Below are positions 47,243 through 56,827 of a stretch of 64,000 bases of DNA, piece by piece (position 1 is the stretch's first letter; the number at the start of each line of letters is the position of its first letter). The stretch covers positions 28,366 to 92,365 of the forward strand of contig DATCBU010000102.1 in assembly GCA_036511675.1 (NCBI GenBank), read 5' to 3'. Made by a program: the position numbers and the translations under genes. The notes beneath the pieces were generated by a model. The model made no database searches. It saw nothing but the letters and a program-made list of their open reading frames with translations, and was not told the origin of the DNA. This DNA comes from Chersky-840 sp036511675. GTDB taxonomy: Bacteria > Actinomycetota > Acidimicrobiia > Acidimicrobiales > UBA8190.

Positions 47243-50200
47243 ATGGCCGCCAGGGATTCGTTTACCCATCTGCACACCCACACCGAGTACTCGATGCTCG
47301 ACGGGGCTTCCCGCCTCGATGACCTCGTCGAGGCGGCCGTCGCCGACGGGCAACCGGCGTTGGGGATCACCGACCACGGCAACATGTACGGGGTCCTCGA
47401 CTTCTACGCCGCGTGTCGCAACGCCGGCATCACCCCGGTCATCGGCACCGAGGCCTACATGGCGGGGGAGTCGCGCCATGAGCGTCCCGTCCGGCGGGGC
47501 AAGGTCGACGACACGGGCGGGGACGTCGAGGGGGGCGACAAGCTCTACTACCACCTGACGTTGCTGGCCGAGACGACCCAGGGCTACCGCAACCTTCTCA
47601 AGCTCTCGTCGGCCGCCTACCTCGAGGGCTACTACTACAAACCCCGCGTCGACTGGGAGCTCCTCGAGCGTCACCACGAGGGCATCATGGCCACCACCGG
47701 CTGTCTCGGTGGGGTGGTGCTCCAGGCGCTGTTGGCCGACGACGAGGAGCGGGCGCTCAAACTGGCCGGGCGCCTCCAGGACGTGTTCGGGCGCGACAAC
47801 CTCTTCGTGGAGCTCCAGGACCACGGGCTGGCGCAGCAGAGGCGGACCAACCCTGCCCTCGTCCGCATCGCCCGGCAGCTGGGGGCGCCGCTGCTGGCGA
47901 CCAACGACAGCCACTACACCCACCGCGAGGACTCCGTGGCGCACGACGCGCTGTTGTGCGTGCAGACGGGGGCACTTATCGACGACCCCAAGCGATTCAA
48001 ATTCGAGGGTGAGGAGCACTATCTGAAGTCGGCGGCGGAGATGCGCACGCTCTTCGGCGAGCTCCCCGAAGCGTGTGACAACACGCTGCTCATCGCCGAG
48101 CGGGCCAACGTCGAGATCGAGTTCGGCGTGAACGCCCTGCCCGAGTTCCCCGTGCCCGCAGAGTTCACCGGCGACACCTACGAGCAGCGCGCCGACGCCT
48201 ATCTCCGTCACCTGACGTTGACGAGGGCCGAGAGCCGCTACGGGTCGTCGTTGCCGGCGCCGGTGTCCGAGCGGATCGATTACGAGCTCGGCATCATCGC
48301 CAGCATGGGCTTCTCGGCGTACTTCCTCGTCGTCTGGGACCTGATCCGACATGCCCGTGACAGTGGCATCCGGGTGGGTCCGGGCCGGGGCTCGGCGGCC
48401 GGGTGCTGCGTGGCGTACTGCCTCGGGATCGTGGACCTCGACCCCATCAAGTACGACCTGCTCTTCGAGCGGTTCTTGAATCCGGGGCGCAAGCAGATGC
48501 CCGACATCGACATGGACTTCGACGAGCGCTACCGGGGGGAGATGATCCGGTACGCCACCGAACGCTACGGGGCCGACCGCGTGGCGCAGATCGTCACCTT
48601 CTCGACGATCAAGGCCCGGGCCGCGGTGCGCGATGCGGCCCGGGTCCTGGGATACCCCTACCTGGTGGGGGACCGGATCGCCAAGGCCATGCCGCCGCTC
48701 ATCATGGGACGCGACACCCCCCTGCGGGCGTGTCTGGACCGGATCGAGGGATTCGACGACGGCTTTGCCACGGCCCAGGGCCTGCGCGAGATGTACGCCA
48801 CCGACGAAGAGGCCCGCCGCGTCATCGACGTGGCCAAGGGGCTCGAGGGCCTGCGGCGCCAAGACGGGATCCACGCCGCGGCGGTGGTCATCACCAAGGA
48901 GCCGCTCACCGAGTACCTGCCCATCCAGCGCAAACCCGAGAGCGGGCAGAATCCGGCCGAGGCGCCCATCGTCACCCAGTACGAGATGCACGGTGTGGAG
49001 GAGCTCGGTCTGCTCAAGATGGACTTCCTGGGGTTGCGCAACCTCTCGGTCATCGAGCGGGCCCTCGACCTCGTGGCCAAGACCGAAGGCCGGCGTCCCG
49101 ACATCGACGCCATCCCCCTCGACGACGACGCCACGTTCGCCATGCTCCAGCGCGGTGACTCCATCGGCGTGTTTCAGCTCGAGGGCGGCCCCATGCGCTC
49201 GCTCATGCGCTCACTCGCTCCCACCGGCTTCGACGACGTCGCCGCCTTGGTGGCGCTCTACCGTCCCGGGCCCATGGCCGCCAACATGCACCGCGACTAC
49301 GCGGACCGGAAGAACAACCGCCAGGCGGTCAGCTACCTCCACCCCGACCTCGAGCCCATCCTGACCGACACCTACGGGCTGATGATCTACCAGGAGTCGG
49401 TCATGCGGGTGGCGCAGCGATTCGCGGGGTACACCCTCGAAGAGGCCGACAACCTCCGCAAGGCGTGCGGCAAGAAGATTCGCGCCATGATCCAGGCCGA
49501 GCGCGAGAAGTTCGTTGCCGGCTGCGTGACCCAGGGGTACGAGAAGTCGCTCGGCACCAAGCTCTTCGACATCATCGAGCCTTTCGCCGACTACGCCTTC
49601 AACAAGTCGCACTCGTACGGCTACGGCCTGGTGGCCTACCAGACCGCATGGCTCAAGGCCCACTACCCGGTCGAGTACTTCGCCGCCTTGCTGACCTCGG
49701 TCAAAGACGACAAGGACAAGACCGCCATCTATCTGGGCGAGTGCCGGACCCTGGGGACCGAGGTGCTCGTCCCCGACGTCAACCGCTCTGCCGGTGAGTT
49801 CACCCCGCTGGTCGGAGAGGACGGCGCCCATCGGATCGTGTTCGGCCTGGCGGCCGTGCGCAACGTGGGCGAGAGCCTCGTGGACCGGATCGTGGCCGAA
49901 CGCGAGGCCAACGGCCCCTTCACCGATTTCTACGACTTCTGCCAGCGCGTCGACCCCGTGGTGCTCAACAAGCGGACGATGGAGTCGCTCATCAAGGCGG
50001 GTGCCTTCGATTCGCTCGGCTACCACCGACAGGGGTTGTGCCTGGTGTTCGAGGAGATCGTCGACCGCACCCTCGAGCGCCGTCGCGAGGAGCAGGCGGG
50101 GATCTCCACCTTGTTCTCGACCCTCGAGGGCTTCGGCGATCCCGACGGGGAGGCACCGGTGGGCTATGGCGACCCCCGCGTGCCGGTGCCCGAGTCGGAA

Positions 50201-50845
50201 TTCGCCAAGACCCAGCGCCTGGCCTTCGAGAAGGAGATGCTCGGCCTGTACGTGAGCGACCATCCGTTGCGGGGGTTCGAGTCGGCTGTGGCCCGGCTCA
50301 CGGACTGTTCGATCGGCGACCTGAAGGACCTCGACGACGGGCCGGCCGACGGTTCGGGACGCGACGGCCAGGTCCGGACGATCGGTGGGGTCGTGACCGG
50401 CCTCGTGCGGCGCTACACCAAACGGGGGGAGCTGATGGCCACCTTCGTGCTCGAGGACCTGCGGGCGTCGATCGAGGTGTTCGTGTTCCCCAAGGTCATG
50501 CAGGAGCTCGGCGCCCTGCTCGCCGACGACGCCGTGTTCGTGGTGCGGGGCCGCCTCGACACCAGGGACGACCAGCTGAAGTTGGTGTGCATGGAGGCGC
50601 ATCGTCCCCAACTGGCCGCCGACGGGGTGGGGGAGCTGCGGGTCGAGCTGCCCCTCGGGGTCCTCACCGACCCGGTGGTCGACCGGCTCAAGCTGCTCCT
50701 CTCGGAACATCCCGGGAATGAGCCGGTCTTCCTGCACGTGGGCCAGTCGGTCCTGCGCCTGCCGGCCGAGTTCAACGTGGACAGCCGCCGGGGTCTTCTC
50801 GGAGAGCTGCGGATGCTCCTCGGTCCCAGTGTGATCGTGGCCTGA
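47243..50845 (+). CDS. dnaE: DNA polymerase III alpha subunit
   Basis: The 1200-residue replicative polymerase. The PHP domain begins 'FTHLHTHTEYSMLDGASRLD' and retains its metal-binding histidines, consistent with intrinsic proofreading in actinobacterial DnaE1. The palm holds 'RVGPGRGSAAGCCVAYCLGI' and the catalytic 'PDIDMDFDERYRG'. The tandem HhH and OB domains follow ('IGGVVTGLVRRYTKRGELMA'). GAGGAGG lies upstream of the ATG. The gene is isolated apart from bpa upstream. Confidence 0.97.
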   Translation: MAARDSFTHLHTHTEYSMLDGASRLDDLVEAAVADGQPALGITDHGNMYGVLDFYAACRNAGITPVIGTEAYMAGESRHERPVRRGKVDDTGGDVEGGDKLYYHLTLLAETTQGYRNLLKLSSAAYLEGYYYKPRVDWELLERHHEGIMATTGCLGGVVLQALLADDEERALKLAGRLQDVFGRDNLFVELQDHGLAQQRRTNPALVRIARQLGAPLLATNDSHYTHREDSVAHDALLCVQTGALIDDPKRFKFEGEEHYLKSAAEMRTLFGELPEACDNTLLIAERANVEIEFGVNALPEFPVPAEFTGDTYEQRADAYLRHLTLTRAESRYGSSLPAPVSERIDYELGIIASMGFSAYFLVVWDLIRHARDSGIRVGPGRGSAAGCCVAYCLGIVDLDPIKYDLLFERFLNPGRKQMPDIDMDFDERYRGEMIRYATERYGADRVAQIVTFSTIKARAAVRDAARVLGYPYLVGDRIAKAMPPLIMGRDTPLRACLDRIEGFDDGFATAQGLREMYATDEEARRVIDVAKGLEGLRRQDGIHAAAVVITKEPLTEYLPIQRKPESGQNPAEAPIVTQYEMHGVEELGLLKMDFLGLRNLSVIERALDLVAKTEGRRPDIDAIPLDDDATFAMLQRGDSIGVFQLEGGPMRSLMRSLAPTGFDDVAALVALYRPGPMAANMHRDYADRKNNRQAVSYLHPDLEPILTDTYGLMIYQESVMRVAQRFAGYTLEEADNLRKACGKKIRAMIQAEREKFVAGCVTQGYEKSLGTKLFDIIEPFADYAFNKSHSYGYGLVAYQTAWLKAHYPVEYFAALLTSVKDDKDKTAIYLGECRTLGTEVLVPDVNRSAGEFTPLVGEDGAHRIVFGLAAVRNVGESLVDRIVAEREANGPFTDFYDFCQRVDPVVLNKRTMESLIKAGAFDSLGYHRQGLCLVFEEIVDRTLERRREEQAGISTLFSTLEGFGDPDGEAPVGYGDPRVPVPESEFAKTQRLAFEKEMLGLYVSDHPLRGFESAVARLTDCSIGDLKDLDDGPADGSGRDGQVRTIGGVVTGLVRRYTKRGELMATFVLEDLRASIEVFVFPKVMQELGALLADDAVFVVRGRLDTRDDQLKLVCMEAHRPQLAADGVGELRVELPLGVLTDPVVDRLKLLLSEHPGNEPVFLHVGQSVLRLPAEFNVDSRRGLLGELRMLLGPSVIVA

Positions 50846-50925
50846 TCTTGGGGCCGCACAGGGGTCGCCACCTGCGCTCGAGGCCATATCGGGAATCTCG
50901 AGTGGGCCAGGGGCCTCCGCGTCCC

Positions 50926-50941
50926 GTATCCTGGTGGATAC
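50926..50941. repeat. Short palindrome upstream of the 230-residue unknown gene
   Basis: GTATCC and GGATAC flank a 4-nt loop and contain a TATCCT box that could be a -10. It may be an operator of the downstream gene at 51028. Confidence 0.35.
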
Positions 50942-51027
50942 CCCCGAGCCGATGAGGACCTTGGCCATGCCATCGCCCGAACCGCTCGCAGGGGCGTCGG
51001 AGCAGCTGGACGAGCACGGAGCAGGCC

Positions 51028-51720
51028 ATGCCGTTTGAGGTCGGAACCAAGGACTGCACAGCACTGAGCGACGCAGAGCTGGCCGAGATGGCCGACTTGT
51101 GCGTCGACCGGGCGCCGGGATTCGACATCGGTTTCCTCTCCAAGCAGTGCGAGGAGTGGGTCCTGGTCAGCCTGGTGCGTGAGGGCACCAAGCTGCGTGG
51201 GTATTCGTTCTCCACGCTCGAGCGCATTGGCGGGACGCCGTCGCTGCTCGTCGGCGTGGCCACCGTCGACCGGACGGTGAAGGCCGAGCAGGCCATGCGG
51301 CTCCTTCTGGGCGACCAGTACCGGCGGGCCCTGCTCGCCTTTCCTGACGAGGACGTCCTGGTCGGCACCCGCCTGGCGTCGTGCGAGGGGTACCACTCCT
51401 TCGCCGGACTGGTTGATGTGGTGCCCCGGCCGGGCCACAAGGCCTCGGGTGAGGAGCGGGCCTGGGGACGTCGCCTGGCCAAGCGCTTCGGTGCTGAGGG
51501 CAGGATCGACGACCGGACCTTCGTCCTGGCCGGGGACGGCTCGACGGCAGGCGCACTGGACCTGGGCGGGCCCAAGGTGAAAGCGCCGGCCGAGGAGGTG
51601 GCGGTGCTGTTCAAGGGCTTGAACCTCAAGCGCGACGACCGGCTGGTCGCCTTCGGGTGGGCCATGGCCGAAGATCTGGCCTCGGGTCGCCTGGCGGCGG
51701 GCAAGATGTCCCGCAGCTAG
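51028..51720 (+). CDS. Conserved protein of unknown function, possible acyltransferase-like fold
   Basis: A 230-residue soluble protein I do not recognise. The first half has features reminiscent of GNAT proteins ('LRGYSFSTLERIGGTPSLLVG' with preceding hydrophobic strands, then 'RALLAFPDEDVLVGTRLAS'), but an acetyl-CoA loop is not evident. The second half is charged and ends 'LVAFGWAMAEDLASGRLAAG'. There are two cysteines near the N terminus. GGAG precedes the ATG with 6-nt spacing. It is convergent with the next gene across a repeat-bearing hairpin. Confidence 0.65.
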   Translation: MPFEVGTKDCTALSDAELAEMADLCVDRAPGFDIGFLSKQCEEWVLVSLVREGTKLRGYSFSTLERIGGTPSLLVGVATVDRTVKAEQAMRLLLGDQYRRALLAFPDEDVLVGTRLASCEGYHSFAGLVDVVPRPGHKASGEERAWGRRLAKRFGAEGRIDDRTFVLAGDGSTAGALDLGGPKVKAPAEEVAVLFKGLNLKRDDRLVAFGWAMAEDLASGRLAAGKMSRS

Positions 51721-51723
51721 CAC

Positions 51724-51751
51724 CGCCGCCCGGGCCGTGGGCCCGGCGGCG
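51724..51751. terminator. Hairpin between convergent genes
   Basis: A 12-bp GC-rich stem with one bulged base and a GTG loop lies just after the stop of the plus-strand gene. It may terminate transcription in both directions; no T-run is present. Confidence 0.5.
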
Positions 51752-51800
51752 CTCTTCAGGGACGCGGCGCTTTTCAGGGACGCGGCGCTCTTTCAGGGAC
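51746..51800. repeat. Three tandem 18-19-bp repeats spanning a stop codon
   Basis: Units of the form GCGGCGCT(C/T)TTCAGGGAC begin at 51746, 51764 and 51782. The last contains the stop codon of the minus-strand gene, and each copy carries the same TCA (TGA on the minus strand). Confidence 0.8.
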
Positions 51801-52533
51801 GGGGCAACAAGGCGGCGACGGTCTTGTAACAGTGGCCGTCGCGTGGCCGGCTGAGCACCACCACCATGAAGTGGGGTCGGAAGCCCAGCGCCCCCTCGAG
51901 GTCCCTCCCCGACAAGCGGTCGCGACGTGCGGCGTGCAGCGCGGCGACGGCACGGGGGTCCTCCATGGGGAGCCAGTTGTCACTGCGGGGCCACCCGAAA
52001 CGCGCCCACACGGTGTCGTCTTCGCGGCGCCGGAAGACCACGGGCCCCCGGCTGGGCACCACCACGGCCACCGAGGGCCGCATGCCCCGGAATTCCCAGT
52101 ACGGAGCCGAGGATCCGGGGAACCCGAGGAGGTGCTGCGGGGGAGGGATGGTCACGTCGCGCAGGACGCGCCGGGCCCGGCGCCCCTTGACGGTGCCGAG
52201 CACGGCGGGGAGGCCGGTGACGGTGACGGCTTCGGGCTGCGCCAGGTCGTCTCGTTCGGGATCGTCGGCCCAGACAGCGTCCACGATCTGCAGTGGCAGG
52301 AGATCGGGCCCGCGCTCGTCGCCCCACGCCACCCGCAGCCGCACCACGGTGCCGGTGTGCAGGTCGACGGCGGTGGTGTCCTCGACGGTGCAGGCGAGCA
52401 CCATGCACCGGTGTGCGCCCGGGACCTGTGCCGGAAGACGTCTATGGCGGCGTCCCCGGCGGGGGGCCCCACCACCAGCACCGTCGTCGTCGTCGTTGCG
52501 CCCCGAGGCGCCGAGCTCGGTGTGGGTCGTCAT
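51793..52533 (-). CDS. Conserved protein of unknown function, downstream of the DUF255 gene
   Basis: A 246-residue protein without a domain I can name. After an N-terminal Gly/Arg/Asp-rich stretch comes a beta-rich core with 'CMVLACTVEDTTAVDLHTGT' and 'VVRLRVAWGDERGPDLLP', then an aromatic section 'APYWEFRGMRPSVAVVVPSR' and the C-terminal 'HFMVVVLSRPRDGHCYKTVA'. Its ATG overlaps the stop of the thioredoxin-domain gene by 4 nt, so the two are co-expressed. No signal peptide or membrane helix is evident. Confidence 0.65.
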   Translation of the reverse strand: MTTHTELGASGRNDDDDGAGGGAPRRGRRHRRLPAQVPGAHRCMVLACTVEDTTAVDLHTGTVVRLRVAWGDERGPDLLPLQIVDAVWADDPERDDLAQPEAVTVTGLPAVLGTVKGRRARRVLRDVTIPPPQHLLGFPGSSAPYWEFRGMRPSVAVVVPSRGPVVFRRREDDTVWARFGWPRSDNWLPMEDPRAVAALHAARRDRLSGRDLEGALGFRPHFMVVVLSRPRDGHCYKTVAALLPRP

Positions 52534-54578
52534 GGGCGCGCTGGGGCGATGGGGGACCGTCCGGCGGCGAGCTCGTCGTCGAGTCGCTGGAGAAGGTCGG
52601 CAGGTGTGGCGGCAGGGGCGTGGCACACGTAGCGACGGCACACGTAGGCCAAGCCGTCGTCGCGCTGGGCCCACAGCGGGGAGGGCGTGGGCTCTCCCCA
52701 GGCCAGGACCATGGTCGGCTCGAACCGGGCTCGGGCGGTGGCGAGCAGATCGGGCCGCTCCCCGGTGATCACGACCTCGCTGATGCCCCCGTCCGACAGT
52801 TCGCAGGCCGCCACGCTGTTGGCGCACGCCAGCGGGTGCTCCGCCGCCACGCGGCGCAGCGCCTCCAGCAGCGCCTCACCGGCGTCGGTCAGCGCATCGT
52901 CGGCGAGCAGGGCGCCGAGCCGAAGCAGCGCCGCCGCGGCCACCCCGTTGGCGGCGGGCACGGCGCCGTCGAGGATGTCCATGGGTCGGATCACCAGACG
53001 CTCGGCGTCGTTCCCCGTGGTGTAGAGCAACGTCCCCTCGCCGCTGAACAGGTCGAGCATGGCCAGCGCCGTCTCGCGCCCACGTTCGAGCCAGACCGGC
53101 TTCCCGGTGAGCTCGGCCAACCGGGTGAACAGCTCGACGAGCCAGGCGTAGTCGCCGGCGTAGGCCAGGTGCCGGGCCCGGCCCTCTTGCCACGAGCGGA
53201 GCCACCGACCGGTCTCCGCCACGCGCAGTTCGCCCAGCAGGAACTCCCCGATCCCCACCGCCGCCTCGGCCCAGTCCTGGCGCCCCGTGGCGGCGGCGGC
53301 CTCGGCCAGCGATGAGCCGAACATGGCGTTCCACTCGGTGAGCACCTTGTCGTCGAGGCCGGGGTGCACCCGTGTCCGACGCGCCTCGAACAAGAGTCGT
53401 CGCGCCTCCTCGACATCGGAGGGACGCGCCAGCGTGGCGCCCAACGGTCGCCGCAGGATGGTGCGCCCTTCGAAGTTGCCGGTGTCGGTGACCCCGTACC
53501 AGTCGGAGGCGACGGCGGCGAGGTCGCCGGCTGCGGCCGACAGCTCCGCCGCCGTCCACACGTAGAACCGGCCCTCCTCGCCCTCGGAATCGGCATCCTG
53601 GGCCGAGCACAGCCCGCCGCCGGGTGATGCCAGCACGGTCAGCACGTAATGGATCGTCTCCTCGACCACCTGTCGCCACCGTGGCTCTGCGGTGACCTGC
53701 CAGGCGTGCAGATAGGCGCGCACCAGCCCGGCTTGGTCGTAGAGCATCTTCTCGAAATGCGGCACCGTCCAGGTGGCGTCGGTGGAGTAGCGGGCGAACC
53801 CGCCCCCGAGGTGGTCATAGATCCCTCCGGCGGCCATGGCCCCCAGCGTGGTGGTGGCCATCTCGAGCGACGACTCGGCGCCGGTGGCGCGGTGATGGCG
53901 GAGGCACAGCTCGACCAGCTGGGCCTGGGGGAATTTGGGCGCGGCACCGAACCCCCCCCAGGTTGCGTCGAAGCGCGCCGCCAGTGCCGCCACCGCAGAA
54001 TCCAAGAGCGCCGCGGCGCGGGTGGCGGGACCGGCGTCGTGCTCTTCATCGGCTCGGGTCATGAGATCCTGCGGGGCACGGGTTCGGCGTCCGATGGCTT
54101 CGGCCAGCGCGTCGGCCTGGGTGTCCACCTCGTCTCGGCGGTTGTGCCACGCATCGTCCACGGCGTCGAGCACACGACGGAAGCTCGGCATGCCGTGGAC
54201 ATCGCCCGGCGGGAAGTAGGTGCCGCCGAAGAACGGACGGCCGTCGGGGGTGAGGAACACCGTCATCGGCCATCCGCCCGCGCCGGTGAGGGCTTGGACC
54301 GCTTCCATGTAGACGGCATCGACGTCGGGGCGTTCTTCCCGATCCACCTTGATCGAGACGAAACGGTCGTTGAGCTCCTTGGCGGTCTGCTCGTCCTCGA
54401 AGGACTCGTGCGCCATGACGTGGCACCAGTGACAGGCGGAATAGCCCACCGACAGGAACACGGGACGATTCTCGAGGCGCGCCCGGGCAAAGGCCTCGTC
54501 GCCCCACGGGTACCAGTCGACCGGATTGTGCGCGTGCTGGCGGAGATACGGGCTCGTCTCCGATGCCAGTCGGTTCAT
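52530..54578 (-). CDS. Thioredoxin-domain protein of the DUF255/YyaL (spermatogenesis-associated protein 20) family
   Basis: A 682-residue protein. Residues 1-165 form a thioredoxin-like domain with the family opening 'NRLASETSPYLRQHAHNPVD' and the redox-type motif 'SACHWCHVM' (Cys-x-x-Cys). The remainder is an alpha/alpha toroid ('KFPQAQLVELCLRHH', 'HFEKMLYDQA', 'TEWNAMFGSSLAEAAAATGR') resembling N-acylglucosamine 2-epimerases and six-hairpin glycosidases. The function is unsettled in all kingdoms. On the minus strand TAGGCT lies 7 nt before the ATG, divergent from the SDR gene. Confidence 0.9.
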   Translation of the reverse strand: MNRLASETSPYLRQHAHNPVDWYPWGDEAFARARLENRPVFLSVGYSACHWCHVMAHESFEDEQTAKELNDRFVSIKVDREERPDVDAVYMEAVQALTGAGGWPMTVFLTPDGRPFFGGTYFPPGDVHGMPSFRRVLDAVDDAWHNRRDEVDTQADALAEAIGRRTRAPQDLMTRADEEHDAGPATRAAALLDSAVAALAARFDATWGGFGAAPKFPQAQLVELCLRHHRATGAESSLEMATTTLGAMAAGGIYDHLGGGFARYSTDATWTVPHFEKMLYDQAGLVRAYLHAWQVTAEPRWRQVVEETIHYVLTVLASPGGGLCSAQDADSEGEEGRFYVWTAAELSAAAGDLAAVASDWYGVTDTGNFEGRTILRRPLGATLARPSDVEEARRLLFEARRTRVHPGLDDKVLTEWNAMFGSSLAEAAAATGRQDWAEAAVGIGEFLLGELRVAETGRWLRSWQEGRARHLAYAGDYAWLVELFTRLAELTGKPVWLERGRETALAMLDLFSGEGTLLYTTGNDAERLVIRPMDILDGAVPAANGVAAAALLRLGALLADDALTDAGEALLEALRRVAAEHPLACANSVAACELSDGGISEVVITGERPDLLATARARFEPTMVLAWGEPTPSPLWAQRDDGLAYVCRRYVCHAPAATPADLLQRLDDELAAGRSPIAPARP

Positions 54579-54585
54579 CCCTGCG

Positions 54586-54591
54586 AGCCTA
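54586..54591 (-). promoter_or_regulatory. Probable -10 element of the leaderless DUF255 gene
   Basis: TAGGCT on the minus strand, 7 nt before the ATG at 54578. Confidence 0.5.
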
Positions 54592-54697
54592 CGGCCCCCA
54601 CGGCCCGGGCCGGCCCATCCACCACCGGCACCGGGCTGGGGCCCGAGGGCGCCGCGGGGGTCGTCCGACGATGGTCCGGGCCCCCGCGGGGTCGTCG

Positions 54698-54703
54698 TAG
54701 GGT
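54698..54703 (+). promoter_or_regulatory. Probable -10 element of the leaderless SDR gene
   Basis: TAGGGT, 8 nt before ATG 54712. Confidence 0.5.
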
Positions 54704-54711
54704 GTGGCGCC

Positions 54712-55476
54712 ATGGAACTGCGACTCGACGGCAAGGTGGCGTTGGTGACCGGAGGCTCGCGCGGCATCGGCCGGGCCATCGCCACGCGCTTCGCCGAGGC
54801 GGGCGCCAGCGTGATGCTGTCGTCGCGCAAGCCCGAGGCGCTCGCCGAGGCGGCGGCGTCGATGGAGGGACAGGGCGTCGACGTGGCCTGGTACGCGGCC
54901 AACGTCGGCGATCCCGAGGCGGCGCAGGGCTGTGTGGAGGCCACCGTCGAGAGGTTCGGGTCCCTCGACGTGCTGGTGAACAATGCGGCCACCAACCCGT
55001 ACTACGGGCCGTTGATGGACCTCGACCTGGCGCGGGCCGAGAAGACCGTCCAGGTCAATCTCGAAGCCGCGCTGGTGTGGACACAGTGCGCATGGCGGGC
55101 GTCGATGGAGCGCGGCGGTGGTTCGGTGATCAACCTGTCGTCCATCGGCGGCTTGTCCGTCGAGCACGGGATCGGTTGGTACAACGTGACCAAGGCCGCC
55201 CTGGTGCATCTCACACGCCAACTGGCCGGTGAGCTCGGTCCGGGCGTCCGCGTCAACGCGCTGGCCCCGGGCCTGGTGCGCACTGACTTCGCCCGTGCGC
55301 TGTGGGAGACGGCGGGCGACGCGGTGGCGAAGCGCCTTCCGCTCAAGCGACTCGGCGAGCCCGACGACGTCGCCAGGGCGGCGCTGTTCCTGGCGTCGGA
55401 GGCGGCATCGTGGATCACCGGGCACGTGCTGGTGGTCGACGGGGGGGCCCTGGCCATGCCGTCGGGCGGGGTGTGA
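54712..55476 (+). CDS. Short-chain dehydrogenase/reductase, FabG-like
   Basis: A 254-residue classical SDR. The NAD(P) loop is 'LVTGGSRGIGRAIATRFAEA' (about 11-30), where the Arg after Ser suggests NADP. 'VNNAATNPYYG' carries the structural Asn motif, and the catalytic residues are Ser in 'INLSSIGG' with Tyr and Lys in 'YNVTKAAL'. 'DVARAALFLASEAASWITGH' is a typical C-terminal block. The substrate could be a 3-oxoacyl thioester or another ketone. It stands alone upstream of tyrS. Confidence 0.88.
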   Translation: MELRLDGKVALVTGGSRGIGRAIATRFAEAGASVMLSSRKPEALAEAAASMEGQGVDVAWYAANVGDPEAAQGCVEATVERFGSLDVLVNNAATNPYYGPLMDLDLARAEKTVQVNLEAALVWTQCAWRASMERGGGSVINLSSIGGLSVEHGIGWYNVTKAALVHLTRQLAGELGPGVRVNALAPGLVRTDFARALWETAGDAVAKRLPLKRLGEPDDVARAALFLASEAASWITGHVLVVDGGALAMPSGGV

Positions 55477-55497
55477 GCACCATGAGAGGCTTCGACC

Positions 55498-56799
55498 ATG
55501 CCTCGTGAGCCGGCGGGGCCCTCGCTCTCGGCCGATCTCCAATTCCGGGGCCTCATCCACCAGGTCACCGACGCGTCGCTGCCCGGGCGCCTCGACGGCG
55601 AGCGCTTCACCGCCTATATCGGCTTCGACCCCACCGCCGACAGCCTGCACGTCGGCAGCCTCCTCCAGGTGCTCATGTTGCGGCGGCTCCAGCGCGCCGG
55701 GCACCGGCCCATCGCCCTGGCCGGCGGGGGTACGGGGGCGATCGGCGATCCGGGGGGCAAGACCGAGGAGCGCGCCCTGCTCAGCGCGGATGAGCTCGCC
55801 GCCAACCTGGCCGGCATGTACGCCCAGCTCGAGCGGCTCGTCGACTTCGGTGACGCCGCCGGGCCGACCAGGGCCATGTTGCTCGACAACGGCGAGTGGC
55901 TGAACCAGCTGGCGGTCATCGAGTTCCTGCGCGACGTGGGGAAGCACTTCAGCGTCAACCAGATGATGGGCAGGGACGCGGTGAAGACCAGGCTGGAACG
56001 CCCCGATCAAGGGATCTCGTACACCGAGTTCAGCTACATGTTGCTCCAAGCCTATGACTACCTCCATCTCTTCGATGAGGAGGGCTGCCGGCTGCAGCTG
56101 GGGGCCAGCGACCAGTGGGGGAACATCACCATGGGGATCGAGCTCATCCGCAAGGCGCGCCGTGAGGAGGCCTATGGGCTCACGACGCCGCTCGTGCTCA
56201 AGGCGGACGGGACGAAGTTCGGGAAGACCGAGACCGAGACGGTGTGGCTCGACGCCGCTCGCACGAGCCCCTATCAGTTGTACCAATTCTTCTACCGCAC
56301 CGAGGACAGCGTGGTGGGGGCGTATCTCCGGTACTTCACGTTCCTCGACCATGACTCGATCAGCGCCCTCGACGCCGACACCGCGCAGCACCCCGAACGC
56401 CGCGCCGCCCAGCGCGCCTTGGCCCGGGAGGTGTGCACCCTTGTCCATGGGGAGCAAGAGGCGGGGCGAGCCGAGGCCGCCGCACTGGCGCTGTACGCCG
56501 GAGAGCTGGCGACGCTCGACGAGCAGTCGCTTCTGGAGGTGTGCGCGGAGACACCCACGTCGACCTGGACACCCCGGGCTCTGGACGGCCCCGGTCTCTC
56601 CATCGTCGACGCCGTGGTCGACGCCGGACTGGTCACGTCGAAGAGCCAGGCCCGTACCCTGGTAACTCAGGGTGGTGTCTACGTGAACGACCGGAGGGAG
56701 CGCGACATCGAGGCCCGCCTGGGCCCCTCGGATCTGCTGTTCGGCCGCTACCTCGTGCTGCGCAAGGGGCGGGACTACCATCTCGTCCGCTTCGAGTGA
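55498..56799 (+). CDS. tyrS: Tyrosyl-tRNA synthetase
   Basis: A 433-residue class I synthetase. The HIGH equivalent is HVGS at 51-54 ('DPTADSLHVGSLL'), and the KMSKS equivalent is KFGKT at 240-244. Tyrosine-binding 'YTEFSYMLLQAYDYLHLF' and 'LQLGASDQWGNITMG' are canonical. A C-terminal S4-like domain ('VDAGLVTSKSQARTLVTQGG') binds the tRNA. GAGAGG precedes the ATG by 8 nt. No T-box leader fits in the 21-nt gap from the SDR gene. Confidence 0.96.
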   Translation: MPREPAGPSLSADLQFRGLIHQVTDASLPGRLDGERFTAYIGFDPTADSLHVGSLLQVLMLRRLQRAGHRPIALAGGGTGAIGDPGGKTEERALLSADELAANLAGMYAQLERLVDFGDAAGPTRAMLLDNGEWLNQLAVIEFLRDVGKHFSVNQMMGRDAVKTRLERPDQGISYTEFSYMLLQAYDYLHLFDEEGCRLQLGASDQWGNITMGIELIRKARREEAYGLTTPLVLKADGTKFGKTETETVWLDAARTSPYQLYQFFYRTEDSVVGAYLRYFTFLDHDSISALDADTAQHPERRAAQRALAREVCTLVHGEQEAGRAEAAALALYAGELATLDEQSLLEVCAETPTSTWTPRALDGPGLSIVDAVVDAGLVTSKSQARTLVTQGGVYVNDRRERDIEARLGPSDLLFGRYLVLRKGRDYHLVRFE

Positions 56800-56827
56800 C
56801 CCCCTCCACGCGGCCACGGGAGGTCTG

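Noticed and set aside
53649..55232. A 527-codon plus-strand frame opposite the DUF255 gene
   Set aside because: It is antisense to a clear thioredoxin-domain gene and runs out of frame into the SDR gene; the product is Arg/Gly-rich without any recognisable fold.
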